Assembly (NCBI GenBank): GCA_964577205.1
Contig: CAZNYG010000029.1
Coordinates: 1 to 26,262 of the forward strand
Reading direction: 5' to 3'
Length of the DNA stretch: 26,262 nt
Source: CAZNYG01 sp964577205
Lineage (GTDB): Bacteria > Elusimicrobiota > Endomicrobiia > Endomicrobiales > CAIRNS01
Shown here: in pieces, positions 7,694-13,995 of the stretch
Numbering within the stretch: position 1 is the stretch's first letter
Layout of the letters: the number at the start of each line of letters is the position of its first letter
Notes under the pieces: generated by a model
What the model was told of the DNA's origin: nothing
Databases searched by the model: none
Seen by the model: only the letters and a program-made list of their open reading frames with translations
Made by a program: the position numbers and the translations under genes

Positions 7694-8350
7694 CTATGCT
7701 CCTCGGGTGCGCCGCGAAACCAGACGGCGCGCGTTGTCCTGCATGACGCGGAAATCCTTTTTTCCAAGGCCGCTCATGGCAAGCGTTGCGGCAATGATCT
7801 CTTCGTTCAGAAGGTTTTCCGGCGAGTGCGAATCGGTGTCCAGCACGAGCGGCGCGCCGAATTCCTTTGCCAGCCGCGCCACGTGCCGGTTGGTCGCGTT
7901 ATGGCCGCGCCGGGTGGTTATCTCAAGGCATACGTTCTTTTCACGCGCCAGCTTTGCTTCGTCCGGGGTTATCTTTCCCGGATGAGCGAGTATGTCGGCT
8001 CCGGAAAGGATCGCGGCCCGGTTGGTCCCGGGCGGGACCGTCTCGGCCGGCGTCTCGCCGTGGACGACGACGATCTTCGCTCCTCTGCGCCGGCATTCCC
8101 TGACCGCGCGCGCTATCAGGGCCGGAGGCACATAGGTTATCTCAATGCCGGGGATGACTTTTATCCCGTAGCAGCTGGACAGGTCCTTTTCGATACGGCG
8201 GATACGGGGGATGATCAGGTCGAACAGGGAGAAGTCGCCGTGATCGGTGAGGGCGATGGTATCGTATCCTCTGACCCTGGCGCGGTAGACGAGTTCGGAA
8301 GGTGACAATTCACCGTCGGAAAAAAACGTATGTGTATGAAGATCGATCAT
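7694..8350 (-). CDS. PHP-domain metal-dependent phosphoesterase
   Basis: A 218-residue PHP-fold protein. Metal-binding motifs are visible in order: DLHTHTFFSDG (3-13), LTDHGD (34-39), PGIEITY, VVVHGE, ILAHPGK and DTDSHS near the C-terminus. These are the usual His/Asp ligands of the trinuclear centre in histidinol-phosphatase-like or YciV/TrpH-like members. The substrate cannot be named, and no histidine genes lie nearby. The frame can be read 17 residues further up, but that part is antisense-of-nothing read-through of the tRNA-Arg gene, so the start is the ATG at 8350, where the motif begins two residues in. This leaves 24 bases from the tRNA 3' end, with no Shine-Dalgarno sequence in a T-rich leader. 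The TPR gene follows after two intervening bases. Confidence 0.85.
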   Translation of the reverse strand: MIDLHTHTFFSDGELSPSELVYRARVRGYDTIALTDHGDFSLFDLIIPRIRRIEKDLSSCYGIKVIPGIEITYVPPALIARAVRECRRRGAKIVVVHGETPAETVPPGTNRAAILSGADILAHPGKITPDEAKLAREKNVCLEITTRRGHNATNRHVARLAKEFGAPLVLDTDSHSPENLLNEEIIAATLAMSGLGKKDFRVMQDNARRLVSRRTRGA

Positions 8351-8374
8351 AAAAAAATGAAAAACCGGGGAATG

Positions 8375-8448
8375 CGCCCCAGAGAGGACTTGAACCTCCA
8401 ACCTTATCCTTAGGACGGATCTGCTCTATCCAATTGAGCTACCAGGGC
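8375..8448 (-). tRNA. tRNA-Arg (anticodon CCU)
   Basis: Full cloverleaf on the minus strand. The acceptor is GCCCTGG with CTGGGGC (two G-U pairs). The D stem is GCTC/GAGC. The anticodon arm is GATCC-GTCCTAA-GGATA with a mismatch at its outer pair. The T arm is GGAGG-TTCAAGT-CCTCT and the discriminator is G73. The loop gives anticodon CCU, reading AGG. A at position 20 and G73 fit arginine identity. The 3' CCA is not encoded (CAT follows). Degenerate AGTGC repeats lie just upstream of its 5' end. Confidence 0.93.
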
Positions 8449-8455
8449 ATTTTCA

Positions 8456-8510
8456 GACAGTAACGACAGTGCACATAAAGTGCGGAAAAGTGCAAAGAAA
8501 GTGAAAGAAC
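8456..8510. repeat. Degenerate AGTGC tandem repeats beside tRNA-Arg
   Basis: The plus strand shows four or five imperfect copies of an AGTGC-containing unit (AACGACAGTGCA, AAAGTGCGG, AAAGTGCAAAG, AAAGTGAAAG) at a period near 10-12 bases. They lie directly upstream of the tRNA 5' end. Nearly the same unit is found at 11934-11990 next to tRNA-Pro(GGG). Confidence 0.5.
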
Positions 8511-8537
8511 AAAAAAGCGGCAAAAACAGTTTAGCGG

Positions 8538-9071
8538 TTAATACTCTATCAGGGAAAAGACGTCGAAATCTTTAAGCTTTTCACGGCCTTTCAGGGATCC
8601 GAGTTCAATGAGAAATGCGATCCCGGTGACATCGGCGCCCGCCTTCTTTATAAGGCCTGCGGTCGCCAGAGCGGTACCCCCGGTCGCAAGAAGATCGTCG
8701 ATAAGGAGCACCTTTTCTCCCGGAACAAGCGCGTCTTCGTGCATCTCCAGCGTGTCAAATCCGTATTCGAGTGCGTAACTGCAGGAGACGGTGCGGTAAG
8801 GCAGTTTCCCCTTTTTCCGCACCGGTATCACGCCGGCTCCCAGTTTATACGCGACGGGAGCGCCGAACATGAATCCCCGCGATTCAACGCAGACAACTTT
8901 ATTTACACCCCTGCCGGCGTAATGCTCCGCGATGAGATCGATTGACCGGTGGAACAGATCGCCCTGCGACAGAAGGGTCGTAATGTCCTTGAAGAGGATC
9001 CCTTTCCTGGGGAAGTCGGGAACATCGCGGATAGCGTTCTTAAGGACGGAGATATCGGCCGTGTCCTGCAT
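8538..9071 (-). CDS. apt: Adenine phosphoribosyltransferase
   Basis: A 177-residue purine-salvage enzyme that joins adenine and PRPP to give AMP and pyrophosphate in the cytoplasm. It matches the family over its full length: N-terminal DVPDFPRKGILFKDITTLL (16-34), ESRGF (63-67) and the PRPP-binding loop VLLIDDLLATGGT (121-133). The ATG at 9071 has GGGAG about six bases upstream. It lies 34 bases after the sigma-factor gene and is probably cotranscribed with it. tRNA-Arg follows 89 bases after its stop, with no strong terminator visible between them. Confidence 0.96.
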   Translation of the reverse strand: MQDTADISVLKNAIRDVPDFPRKGILFKDITTLLSQGDLFHRSIDLIAEHYAGRGVNKVVCVESRGFMFGAPVAYKLGAGVIPVRKKGKLPYRTVSCSYALEYGFDTLEMHEDALVPGEKVLLIDDLLATGGTALATAGLIKKAGADVTGIAFLIELGSLKGREKLKDFDVFSLIEY

Positions 9072-9105
9072 GGAGGCTCCCTTTTCTTCGATGCCGTCCC
9101 GTCCG

Positions 9106-10053
9106 TCAGCTGCGACGGTCGCGGCTGCGGCGTTCGGTCTTCACTTTTCTGCGGTCCGGCATGCCCTGTCTGCGGTCGCCTTTTTTCACGCGGCTGTCGA
9201 TGAGCAGTTGTTTCCCTTCTTCAAGGTCGACCAGTTTGGTGCGCACCGCGAGGACTTTCAGCCTGCGCAGCGCCCGTTCTTCCAGCTGTCGGACGCGTTC
9301 GCGGGACAGCTTCAGCCGTTTGCCGACCCGTTCGAGCGACTCGGGTTTGTTCCCGGAAAGGCCGAACCGCAGCCCGATGATCTGCTTTTCCCGCGGCGCC
9401 AGGAAATTGAGCGCATTCTCAAGGTCCGAATGCTGGCGGATCAGTTCGGTGATGGATTCGGGACAGTTCGTTTTCTTGTCGGAAATGACGTCGCGGATAA
9501 ATATGTTGCCGTCAGCGTCGATCGGCGTTTCGAGCGAACTGGTCCCCTGCGATATCTTCGACGCCCGCAGAAGGTTCCCTATCTGAGAGATGGAAAGCTT
9601 GAGCTTTTTCGCGAGCTCCGCCATCGTGGGATCGCGGCCGAGCTTTTCCTGCATCGGGCGCCAGTGCTTGATCAGACGGTGGATGGCATCCCACACATGC
9701 GGAGGGATGCGGATCGTCTTCGCCTGTTCTTCTACGGAGCGGCGGACCGACTGGTCGATCCAGTACGTCGCGTATGTGGAAAAATATACCTTTCTACCGG
9801 GGTCGAACTTTTCGACCGCGCGCATAAGGCCCATGTTGCCTTCCTCGATCAGGTCGAGGAAATCGAGCCCCTGGCGGAAATACTTTTTAGCGATGGGAAT
9901 TACCAGGCGGAGGTTCGCTTCGACGAGATGTTTGCGCGCTCTCTTATCACCTTTGACCGCTTTCACCCAAAGGGCGTCCATGTCTTCCCTGGGGATGGCC
10001 GACATTCTTTTGATCTCGCGAAAATACAGCTGGACTGGATCGAATTTTTCCAT
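9106..10053 (-). CDS. Sigma-70 family RNA polymerase sigma factor, primary-like, with basic C-terminal tail
   Basis: A 315-residue sigma factor. Region 1.2 is DPVQLYFREI (5-14). Region 2 spans about 44-115, with NLRLVIPIAKKY, DLIEEGNMGLMRAVEKFD and the -10-recognising FSTYATYWIDQSVRRSVEEQ. Region 3 spans about 116-195 and region 4 about 207-270, with the -35-recognising helix RERVRQLEERALRRL. It lacks region 1.1 and the RpoD non-conserved insert, so it is a group 2 (RpoS/SigA-like) factor or a compact primary factor. Region 4.2 is normally close to the end of the protein. Here a 40-residue tail follows, very rich in Arg and Lys (from about residue 275; ends RRSRDRRS). Acylphosphatase lies 10 bases upstream and apt 34 bases downstream. 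The ATG at 10053 has only a weak ribosome binding site. Confidence 0.92.
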   Translation of the reverse strand: MEKFDPVQLYFREIKRMSAIPREDMDALWVKAVKGDKRARKHLVEANLRLVIPIAKKYFRQGLDFLDLIEEGNMGLMRAVEKFDPGRKVYFSTYATYWIDQSVRRSVEEQAKTIRIPPHVWDAIHRLIKHWRPMQEKLGRDPTMAELAKKLKLSISQIGNLLRASKISQGTSSLETPIDADGNIFIRDVISDKKTNCPESITELIRQHSDLENALNFLAPREKQIIGLRFGLSGNKPESLERVGKRLKLSRERVRQLEERALRRLKVLAVRTKLVDLEEGKQLLIDSRVKKGDRRQGMPDRRKVKTERRSRDRRS

Positions 10054-10063
10054 AGGTTTGTCT

Positions 10064-10363
10064 TTACTCGATGATTTGGAATTGTGGCTCTTTTTCTTCC
10101 GCGGGAGGTACAGGCTCTACGATAATGTCGTCAACGCCGGCCCAGGGGTGCCCGCTTTTCAGCGTCCGCTGAAAAGCTTCCAGAATTTGGGGCGATTGTT
10201 CCGCTTCGATCTCTACGCTTCCGTCTGTCAGATTCCGCACCCAACCGGATACGTCCAGGTGTCGCGCCGTTTTCCGGACGAACCATCGGAAGCCGACCCC
10301 CTGCACCGTACCTTTGACGATAATATGCAGCCGGCGCGCTGCTCCGTCTTTTACCTTTAACAT
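10064..10363 (-). CDS. acyP: Acylphosphatase
   Basis: A 99-residue cytoplasmic enzyme that hydrolyses acyl phosphates. The family motif GTVQGVGFRWFVRK (about 18-31) holds the substrate-binding loop and catalytic Arg (FRWF), and VSGWVRNLTDGSVEIEAEQ (about 38-56) holds the catalytic Asn. Typical length is about 90; here a short N-terminal lead and an acidic C-terminal tail (PPAEEKEPQFQIIE) are added. GAGGCGG lies upstream of the ATG at 10363. It follows tRNA-Pro(CGG) by 37 bases and precedes the sigma factor by 10, so it may share the tRNA promoter at 10578-10606. Confidence 0.93.
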   Translation of the reverse strand: MLKVKDGAARRLHIIVKGTVQGVGFRWFVRKTARHLDVSGWVRNLTDGSVEIEAEQSPQILEAFQRTLKSGHPWAGVDDIIVEPVPPAEEKEPQFQIIE

Positions 10364-10400
10364 CTTTATATGTCCGCCTCTTCGGCGGGTAAGGGAAATA

Positions 10401-10474
10401 TCGGGGCGACTGGGTTTGAACCAGCGACCTCACGGTCCCGAACCGTGCACTCTAGCCAGCTGAGCTACGCCCCG
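10401..10474 (-). tRNA. tRNA-Pro (anticodon CGG)
   Basis: Minus-strand cloverleaf. The acceptor CGGGGCG/CGCCCCG is perfect. The D stem is GCTC/GAGT. The anticodon arm is CACGG-TTCGGGA-CCGTG. The T arm is GCTGG-TTCAAAC-CCAGT, and A73 follows. The anticodon CGG reads CCG. C1-G72 and A73 fit bacterial proline tRNAs. CCA is not encoded. A good promoter lies about 100 bases upstream. Confidence 0.95.
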
Positions 10475-10481
10475 TTTTTAC

Positions 10482-10550
10482 AGTTACCAGTTACCAGTGA
10501 CCAATGATCAGTGTTCAGCGGCCGATGGCCGGCGACTGGTGTCAGCCATG
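10482..10550. repeat. CAGTTACCAGT-type degenerate repeats beside tRNA-Pro(CGG)
   Basis: On the plus strand, imperfect copies of CAGTTACCAGT / CAGTGACCA / CAGTGTTCAG follow each other directly next to the 5' end of the tRNA gene. A related CAGTAACCAGTAACCAGTG run occurs at 11698-11716, upstream of panD. Both are reminiscent of low-complexity spacer repeats. Confidence 0.45.
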
Positions 10551-11323
10551 ACAAAAGGATACTGAAATAGCATAACGATTGTACATAATTCCTGTTGTAA
10601 CGTCAAGGTTTATCGCTATGAGCTGCATCGGCCGGATGCTTCGCGCCATCAGTTCGGTGATAGCCTGTGATATGGCTCCCAGGCCGCTGCTGCCGCCCAT
10701 GATAAGGAGCGTGGGCGCGTCAGGCAAAAGGCCGAGGCGCGTTCGCGCCCTCGCTGGCGGTACGCGCGTTATGAATGATTCGTCTATCAGAATGCCGGTC
10801 ACGCGGATCCTGTTCTCAGCGATGTTACGCCTGACAAGCTGTTCCCTGATCTGTTCATGAGGGACGAAATAACGGTCGACGCCGTGCGCCGGCCAGCAGG
10901 GGTTCGCGACAAAATCCGTTATAGCGGCAAAGTGGGGGATCGATATGTTGCCCTTCTGTTTTCCGGAGGCGATGAATCCCGCGGGAACGGCCTGAGTTGA
11001 GACGATAATGTCGGGAGCGCACCGGGCGAGGACCCTGTGCAGCTTGGGCTGTTAATGAGATTGAAGAACCTGCGTGGTTCGGTTGTCAGCGCCGCGAATT
11101 CGGCGTTATCGTAAATCGAATCCCAGACATGGGGCATCGACTGCATCAGGTCCAGGTACATTCGGAAGATGAACGGCCCGAGCCGGGGATAATGACAGGT
11201 AAAAAAGTCCACCCCGAAGGTTCTGAAAGATGGCGCCTGCGACCTGATACTCTTCCCGACCGCTTCGGCGGCCTTCTGATGTCCCGAGTTGCCGGTGGCA
11301 TAAAGAAAGAGAACGCGGCACAT
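10542..11323 (-). pseudogene. MGDG-synthase/UgtP-like glycosyltransferase, frameshifted and 3'-truncated
   Basis: The first 91 codons (from ATG 11323) read as the N-terminal acceptor domain of diacylglycerol glycosyltransferases: LFLYATGNSGHQKAAEAV, then DFFTCHYPRLGPF and WDSIYDNAEF. After NLINSP the frame slips: the expected continuation KLHRVLARCAPDIIVSTQAVP lies in another frame, as if one A had been lost near 11045-11052. The second frame continues through HFAAITDFVANPCWP and FVPHEQIREQLVRR to LIMGGSSGLGAI, the start of the nucleotide-sugar domain. Similarity then stops near MQLIAI, with a nonsense tail ending at 10542. The total is about 260 codons against roughly 370-390 in the family, so the donor-binding half is missing. 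A sequencing error could explain the slip but not the lost 3' half. It follows panD by 14 bases and ends at a tRNA promoter. Confidence 0.8.
10578..10606 (-). promoter_or_regulatory. Sigma70-like promoter for tRNA-Pro(CGG)
   Basis: On the minus strand TTGACG (10606-10601) and TACAAT (10583-10578) are 17 bases apart, predicting a start near 10571 and a leader of about 97 bases before the tRNA. The promoter sits exactly where the glycosyltransferase remnant stops resembling its family. Confidence 0.6.
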
Positions 11324-11337
11324 GGAACGGAGCTCTC

Positions 11338-11679
11338 TCAGAGATGACCGGTGAAATGGTTCTTTTCGTCCACCCGGATCATTACGGGCGCGAGCGGCGT
11401 ATCGGTAAGTTCAAATCCCATGATGATTACTACCTCTCCCTTCCTGATAAGATGCGCGGCGGCGCCGTTCATGCAGATGACGCCGGAGCCGCGATGGCCG
11501 GGGATTACATACGTCTCCAGCCTCGCGCCGGTCGTATTGGAGACCACCAGCACCTTTTCCCCTATCCAGAACCCGGCGCGTTCGATCAGGTCTTCATCTA
11601 TCGTAATGCTGCCGCGGTAATTGATGTTGGCCTCAGTGACCGTGGCCTTGAATATTTTGGAACGCAGTACCCATCTCAT
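11338..11679 (-). CDS. panD: Aspartate 1-decarboxylase proenzyme
   Basis: A 113-residue pyruvoyl enzyme that makes beta-alanine from aspartate for pantothenate and CoA. It carries the family sequence from SKIFKATVTEANINYRGSI onward. Self-cleavage at Gly23-Ser24 would create the pyruvoyl group. NGAAAHLIRKGEVVIIM follows the typical GSGVICMNGAA segment. Its length is close to normal, with a short polar C-terminal extension (RVDEKNHFTGHL). No other pantothenate gene is in the window. A likely extended -10 promoter lies at 11771-11776, so it need not depend on the tRNA-Pro transcript before it. The glycosyltransferase remnant starts 14 bases after its stop, which suggests they once formed an operon. 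Confidence 0.95.
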   Translation of the reverse strand: MRWVLRSKIFKATVTEANINYRGSITIDEDLIERAGFWIGEKVLVVSNTTGARLETYVIPGHRGSGVICMNGAAAHLIRKGEVVIIMGFELTDTPLAPVMIRVDEKNHFTGHL

Positions 11680-11770
11680 TGAAGTGAAACCCCTTTTCAG
11701 TAACCAGTAACCAGTGAAAAAGACGGCAAAACTGACACAGACTGTTTTAGTCGTGCCGGCTTATCATTGT

Positions 11771-11779
11771 ATTATAGCA
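11771..11779 (-). promoter_or_regulatory. Extended -10 promoter upstream of panD
   Basis: On the minus strand TGCTATAAT gives a perfect -10 (11776-11771) preceded by the TGn extension. No good -35 is seen (only a T-rich stretch near the right distance). The predicted start is near 11765, with an 85-base leader before the ATG at 11679. Confidence 0.4.
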
Positions 11780-11856
11780 AATTTGAAGGCGGAAAAAGGC
11801 TGCTGGGACCGGGATAGTGCGGGGAAATGCTGCAGGAGGGTGCTCGGGTAATGAAA

Positions 11857-11930
11857 TCGGGGCGGGCGGATTTGAACCGCCGACCTCTCCCACCCCAAGG
11901 GAGTGCGCTAGCCAGCTACGCTACGCCCCG
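11857..11930 (-). tRNA. tRNA-Pro (anticodon GGG)
   Basis: Minus-strand cloverleaf. The acceptor CGGGGCG/CGCCCCG is perfect. The D stem is GCGT/GCGC with one wobble. The anticodon arm is CTCCC-TTGGGGT-GGGAG. The T arm is GGCGG-TTCAAAT-CCGCC, and A73 follows. Anticodon GGG reads CCC and CCU. CCA is not encoded. It is a clear relative of the tRNA-Pro at 10401-10474, sharing the acceptor and D-loop region, and lies 1.4 kb upstream of it. Confidence 0.95.
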
Positions 11931-11933
11931 ACT

Positions 11934-11995
11934 ATAACGACAGTGCAACAGAAGTGCAACGAAAGTGCAAAGACAGTGCGGAGAAAGTAACGGCA
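11934..11995. repeat. Degenerate AGTGC tandem repeats beside tRNA-Pro(GGG)
   Basis: On the plus strand, imperfect units AACGACAGTGCA, ACAGAAGTGCA, ACGAAAGTGCA and AAGACAGTGCGG repeat at a period of about 11 bases, starting four bases from the tRNA 5' end. The first 13 bases match the repeat next to tRNA-Arg (8466-8478) almost exactly. On the minus strand the units read TTGCAC and look like repeated -35 elements, but no well-placed -10 goes with them. Confidence 0.55.
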
Positions 11996-12043
11996 AGGGC
12001 ACGTCAAAGACGCCAGCTTATGAACCTTGAACGGCTTTCTCTG

Positions 12044-12415
12044 TTACTTCAGGAATTTCAGTATGTCTTCCAACTCCGACTTTATTTCCTGCAGGATACT
12101 TCCATCCGCCTCGGGCTCGCCCATGTTCACGTTCAGCTGCATTGATCCGCGGTTGTTTTTCCGCCGGTCGCCTATCATGTACTTGCGGGCTCCTTCGATG
12201 GTGAACTTCCGGTTGTACAGCAGATCCTTGACCTGAAAGATGGCCTCGACGTCCTTCTTTATGTATTTCCGCTGTCCCGACGTTCTGCGGGCGGGGCGGA
12301 GAAGATGGAATTCGCTTTCCCAATATCGAAGCACGTAGGGTGGCACCTGCACCAGCCTGCTTACTTCCCCGATGGAAAAATATTCCTTTTCAGGTATGGG
12401 AGGGATGTCTATCAT
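12044..12415 (-). CDS. MerR-family transcriptional regulator
   Basis: A 123-residue regulator. The winged helix-turn-helix comes first: YFSIGEVSRLVQVPPYVLRYWESEF (about 12-36), then RTSGQRKYIKKDVEAIFQVKDLLY, ending in a short helical dimerisation segment and a Glu-rich C-terminus (ILQEIKSELEDILKFLK). It lacks the Cys ligands or large effector domain seen in metal- or drug-sensing members. It resembles the short MerR proteins often encoded beside HU/IHF genes, whose targets are unknown. HU lies 85 bases upstream on the same strand, and tRNA-Pro(GGG) 113 bases downstream. It has its own good promoter at 12445-12473. The ATG at 12415 has only a weak ribosome binding site. Confidence 0.9.
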   Translation of the reverse strand: MIDIPPIPEKEYFSIGEVSRLVQVPPYVLRYWESEFHLLRPARRTSGQRKYIKKDVEAIFQVKDLLYNRKFTIEGARKYMIGDRRKNNRGSMQLNVNMGEPEADGSILQEIKSELEDILKFLK

Positions 12416-12444
12416 TGAGGTATTCCTGAAACATCTATCGGACC

Positions 12445-12473
12445 ATTAAACAAAAGCGTGAAGAAAAAGTCAA
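12445..12473 (-). promoter_or_regulatory. Sigma70-like promoter of the MerR gene
   Basis: On the minus strand TTGACT (12473-12468) and TTTAAT (12450-12445) are separated by 17 bases, with a start predicted near 12438 and a 22-base leader before the ATG at 12415. An imperfect hairpin (CTGTC...GACAG, 12475-12498 region) lies just upstream and could end the HU transcript. Confidence 0.6.
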
Positions 12474-12500
12474 GCTGTCGACGAAGGGCCGTTGACAGTA

Positions 12501-12764
12501 TCAGAATTTGAACAGGTCCCTGGACTGGCGGAAACGGACCTTCCTGCGGGGGATCGAATCTACCGGTTCTCCGGTCCTGGGATTGCGGCCATGGCGTGCT
12601 TTCGTGACGTAGGGATGGAACGTTCCCAGTTCGCTGATGACTAGCTTTTCCCCGTCCCTGAGCGCCCGCACCATCTCCTTGAAAACGCGGTCCACCGCGT
12701 CCTGAGCCTCTTTATGCGTGCTGAGAACCCTGGTCAATGATTTGACAATATCTTTTTTGTTCAT
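12501..12764 (-). CDS. HU/IHF-family nucleoid DNA-binding protein
   Basis: An 87-residue histone-like protein with the typical two N-terminal helices, ISELGTFHPYVTKARHGRNPRTGEPV (about 43-68) and a C-terminal RKVRFRQSRDLFKF. The Arg-Asn-Pro arm that inserts its Pro into the DNA minor groove is intact. It bends and compacts DNA as a dimer. I cannot separate HU from IHF by sequence alone; a single copy here argues for HU. It lies 204 bases after gpsA, with palindromic sequences but no convincing promoter in the gap, and is followed by the MerR gene. Confidence 0.95.
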   Translation of the reverse strand: MNKKDIVKSLTRVLSTHKEAQDAVDRVFKEMVRALRDGEKLVISELGTFHPYVTKARHGRNPRTGEPVDSIPRRKVRFRQSRDLFKF

Positions 12765-12880
12765 GGTTTAATTAAAAGCGACATTGGATGTGGGACATGG
12801 GATTATGGTCAATGGCGCCGATAAATCGGCAGGCTGCAAAAACAATGTTTGTCAGGGTGCCCCTGTCCCCCCCTGTCCAG

Positions 12881-12954
12881 ATTTGCTTGCAAATTTAAGG
12901 GAGATAAAGCTTGCCCTACGCGAGTTTGTGCTGTTTACTATGAGCTCATGAGCT
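12881..12954. promoter_or_regulatory. Two palindromes in the gpsA-HU gap, possible operators
   Basis: ATTTGC-TT-GCAAAT (12881-12894) and the perfect 12-base palindrome AGCTCATGAGCT (12943-12954) lie upstream of the HU gene and after gpsA. Either could bind a dimeric regulator, or the second could be a remnant of a terminator. No T run follows them. Confidence 0.3.
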
Positions 12955-12968
12955 AAAAGCTGGATTGC

Positions 12969-13985
12969 CTATTTATACAGCTCCATCTCAGGTTTTGCGC
13001 CGCGTTCCATCAGTTCCTGTACCGATTCTCTGGGAGGCTTATTCTCATAGATCACCCTGTAGACCTGTTCCATTATGGGCAGTTCGACATCGTAAAGACG
13101 TCCCAGCTCGTGCGCGCTCATGGTCGTCTTTACTCCTTCCGCGACCATGACCGTTTCCTTTTCCGCCTCGGTCAGCGATCTTCCCTTCCCCAGTTTCTCC
13201 CCTATGTTGCGGTTGCGGGAGTGCCGGGAAAAACAGGTGACGATCAGGTCCCCCAGCCCGGTCAGGCCGGAAAACGTTTCCTGCTGGCCGCCCATTCTAA
13301 TGCCGAGCCTTACCATTTCGCGCAGGCCCCTGGTGACGAGCGCGGCTTTCGAATTGTCGCCCAGGCCCATGCCGTCACAGATCCCGGCTGCGATCGCCAG
13401 CACGTTCTTCAGAGAACCGCCGGCTTCGACGCCGATGATGTCCGAATTCGTATAGACCCTGAAATACGGCGTCATGAACGTTTCCTGGCAGAGCAGCGCC
13501 GAGTCGGAATTATTGGATGCCGCGGTCACCGTGGTCGGGATCTTAAGGGAGACTTCTTCGGCGTGCGTCGGCCCGGAAAGCGCGACGATCGAATTGCCAA
13601 CTTCGGGGATCTCCGCGGCGATGATCTCCGACATGCGCTTGAGGGAATCCGTTTCGATGCCCTTGGTCGCCGAAACGATCGTGGCCCCCGACAGGTCGGC
13701 GCGCAGGGCTGATACCGCTTTCGCCACTTCGCGCAGCGTGTGTGAAGGGACGACGAACACTATGATCCCTTTATCATCGCAGGCGGCGGCAAGGTCGCTG
13801 GTTACCGCGACATCCTTGGGGACAGTCAGCTGCGGAAAGAAGCTCAGAGTGCGCCACGAAGAAAGATGTTTCGCCTGTTCGGGATTGAACTCCCACAGCG
13901 AGACCTTGTGGCCATTTTCAGACAAAAGCGTCGCCAGCGTCGCTCCCCACGACCCCGCTCCGAGTACGGCTATGTTCTGTGTCAT
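12969..13985 (-). CDS. gpsA: NAD(P)-dependent glycerol-3-phosphate dehydrogenase
   Basis: A 338-residue cytoplasmic enzyme that reduces dihydroxyacetone phosphate to sn-glycerol 3-phosphate, the backbone of phospholipids. The nucleotide-binding GAGSWG is at residues 9-14. VVPSHTLREV, VSATKGIE and LSGPTHAEEV follow. The catalytic-Lys block GSLKNVLAIAAGICDGMGLGDNSKAAL comes next, then the substrate-binding LTGLGDLIVTC. The frame runs 18 codons further upstream into plsY, but MTQNIAVLG at 13985 is chosen because GAGGG lies seven bases before it. plsY stops 10 bases upstream, so der, plsY and gpsA form a tight operon in pathway order (GpsA product feeds PlsY). Confidence 0.96.
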   Translation of the reverse strand: MTQNIAVLGAGSWGATLATLLSENGHKVSLWEFNPEQAKHLSSWRTLSFFPQLTVPKDVAVTSDLAAACDDKGIIVFVVPSHTLREVAKAVSALRADLSGATIVSATKGIETDSLKRMSEIIAAEIPEVGNSIVALSGPTHAEEVSLKIPTTVTAASNNSDSALLCQETFMTPYFRVYTNSDIIGVEAGGSLKNVLAIAAGICDGMGLGDNSKAALVTRGLREMVRLGIRMGGQQETFSGLTGLGDLIVTCFSRHSRNRNIGEKLGKGRSLTEAEKETVMVAEGVKTTMSAHELGRLYDVELPIMEQVYRVIYENKPPRESVQELMERGAKPEMELYK

Positions 13986-13995
13986 GGCGTTACCC

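Noticed and set aside
8351..8401. Seventeen extra N-terminal codons for the PHP protein
   Set aside because: They are the translated tRNA-Arg gene; the conserved protein starts at 8350.
8932..10074. A 380-codon open frame on the plus strand opposite the sigma factor
   Set aside because: It mirrors the sigma-factor gene and has no recognisable domain or ribosome binding site.
11924..11956. TTGCAC-17-TATAGT ahead of tRNA-Pro(GGG)
   Set aside because: The -10 would touch the first base of the tRNA, placing the transcription start inside it; the TTGCAC boxes are repeat units.
12765..12968. Possible riboswitch in the gpsA-HU gap, because of several G/C-run and palindromic elements
   Set aside because: No known riboswitch consensus could be matched, so only the two palindromes are reported.
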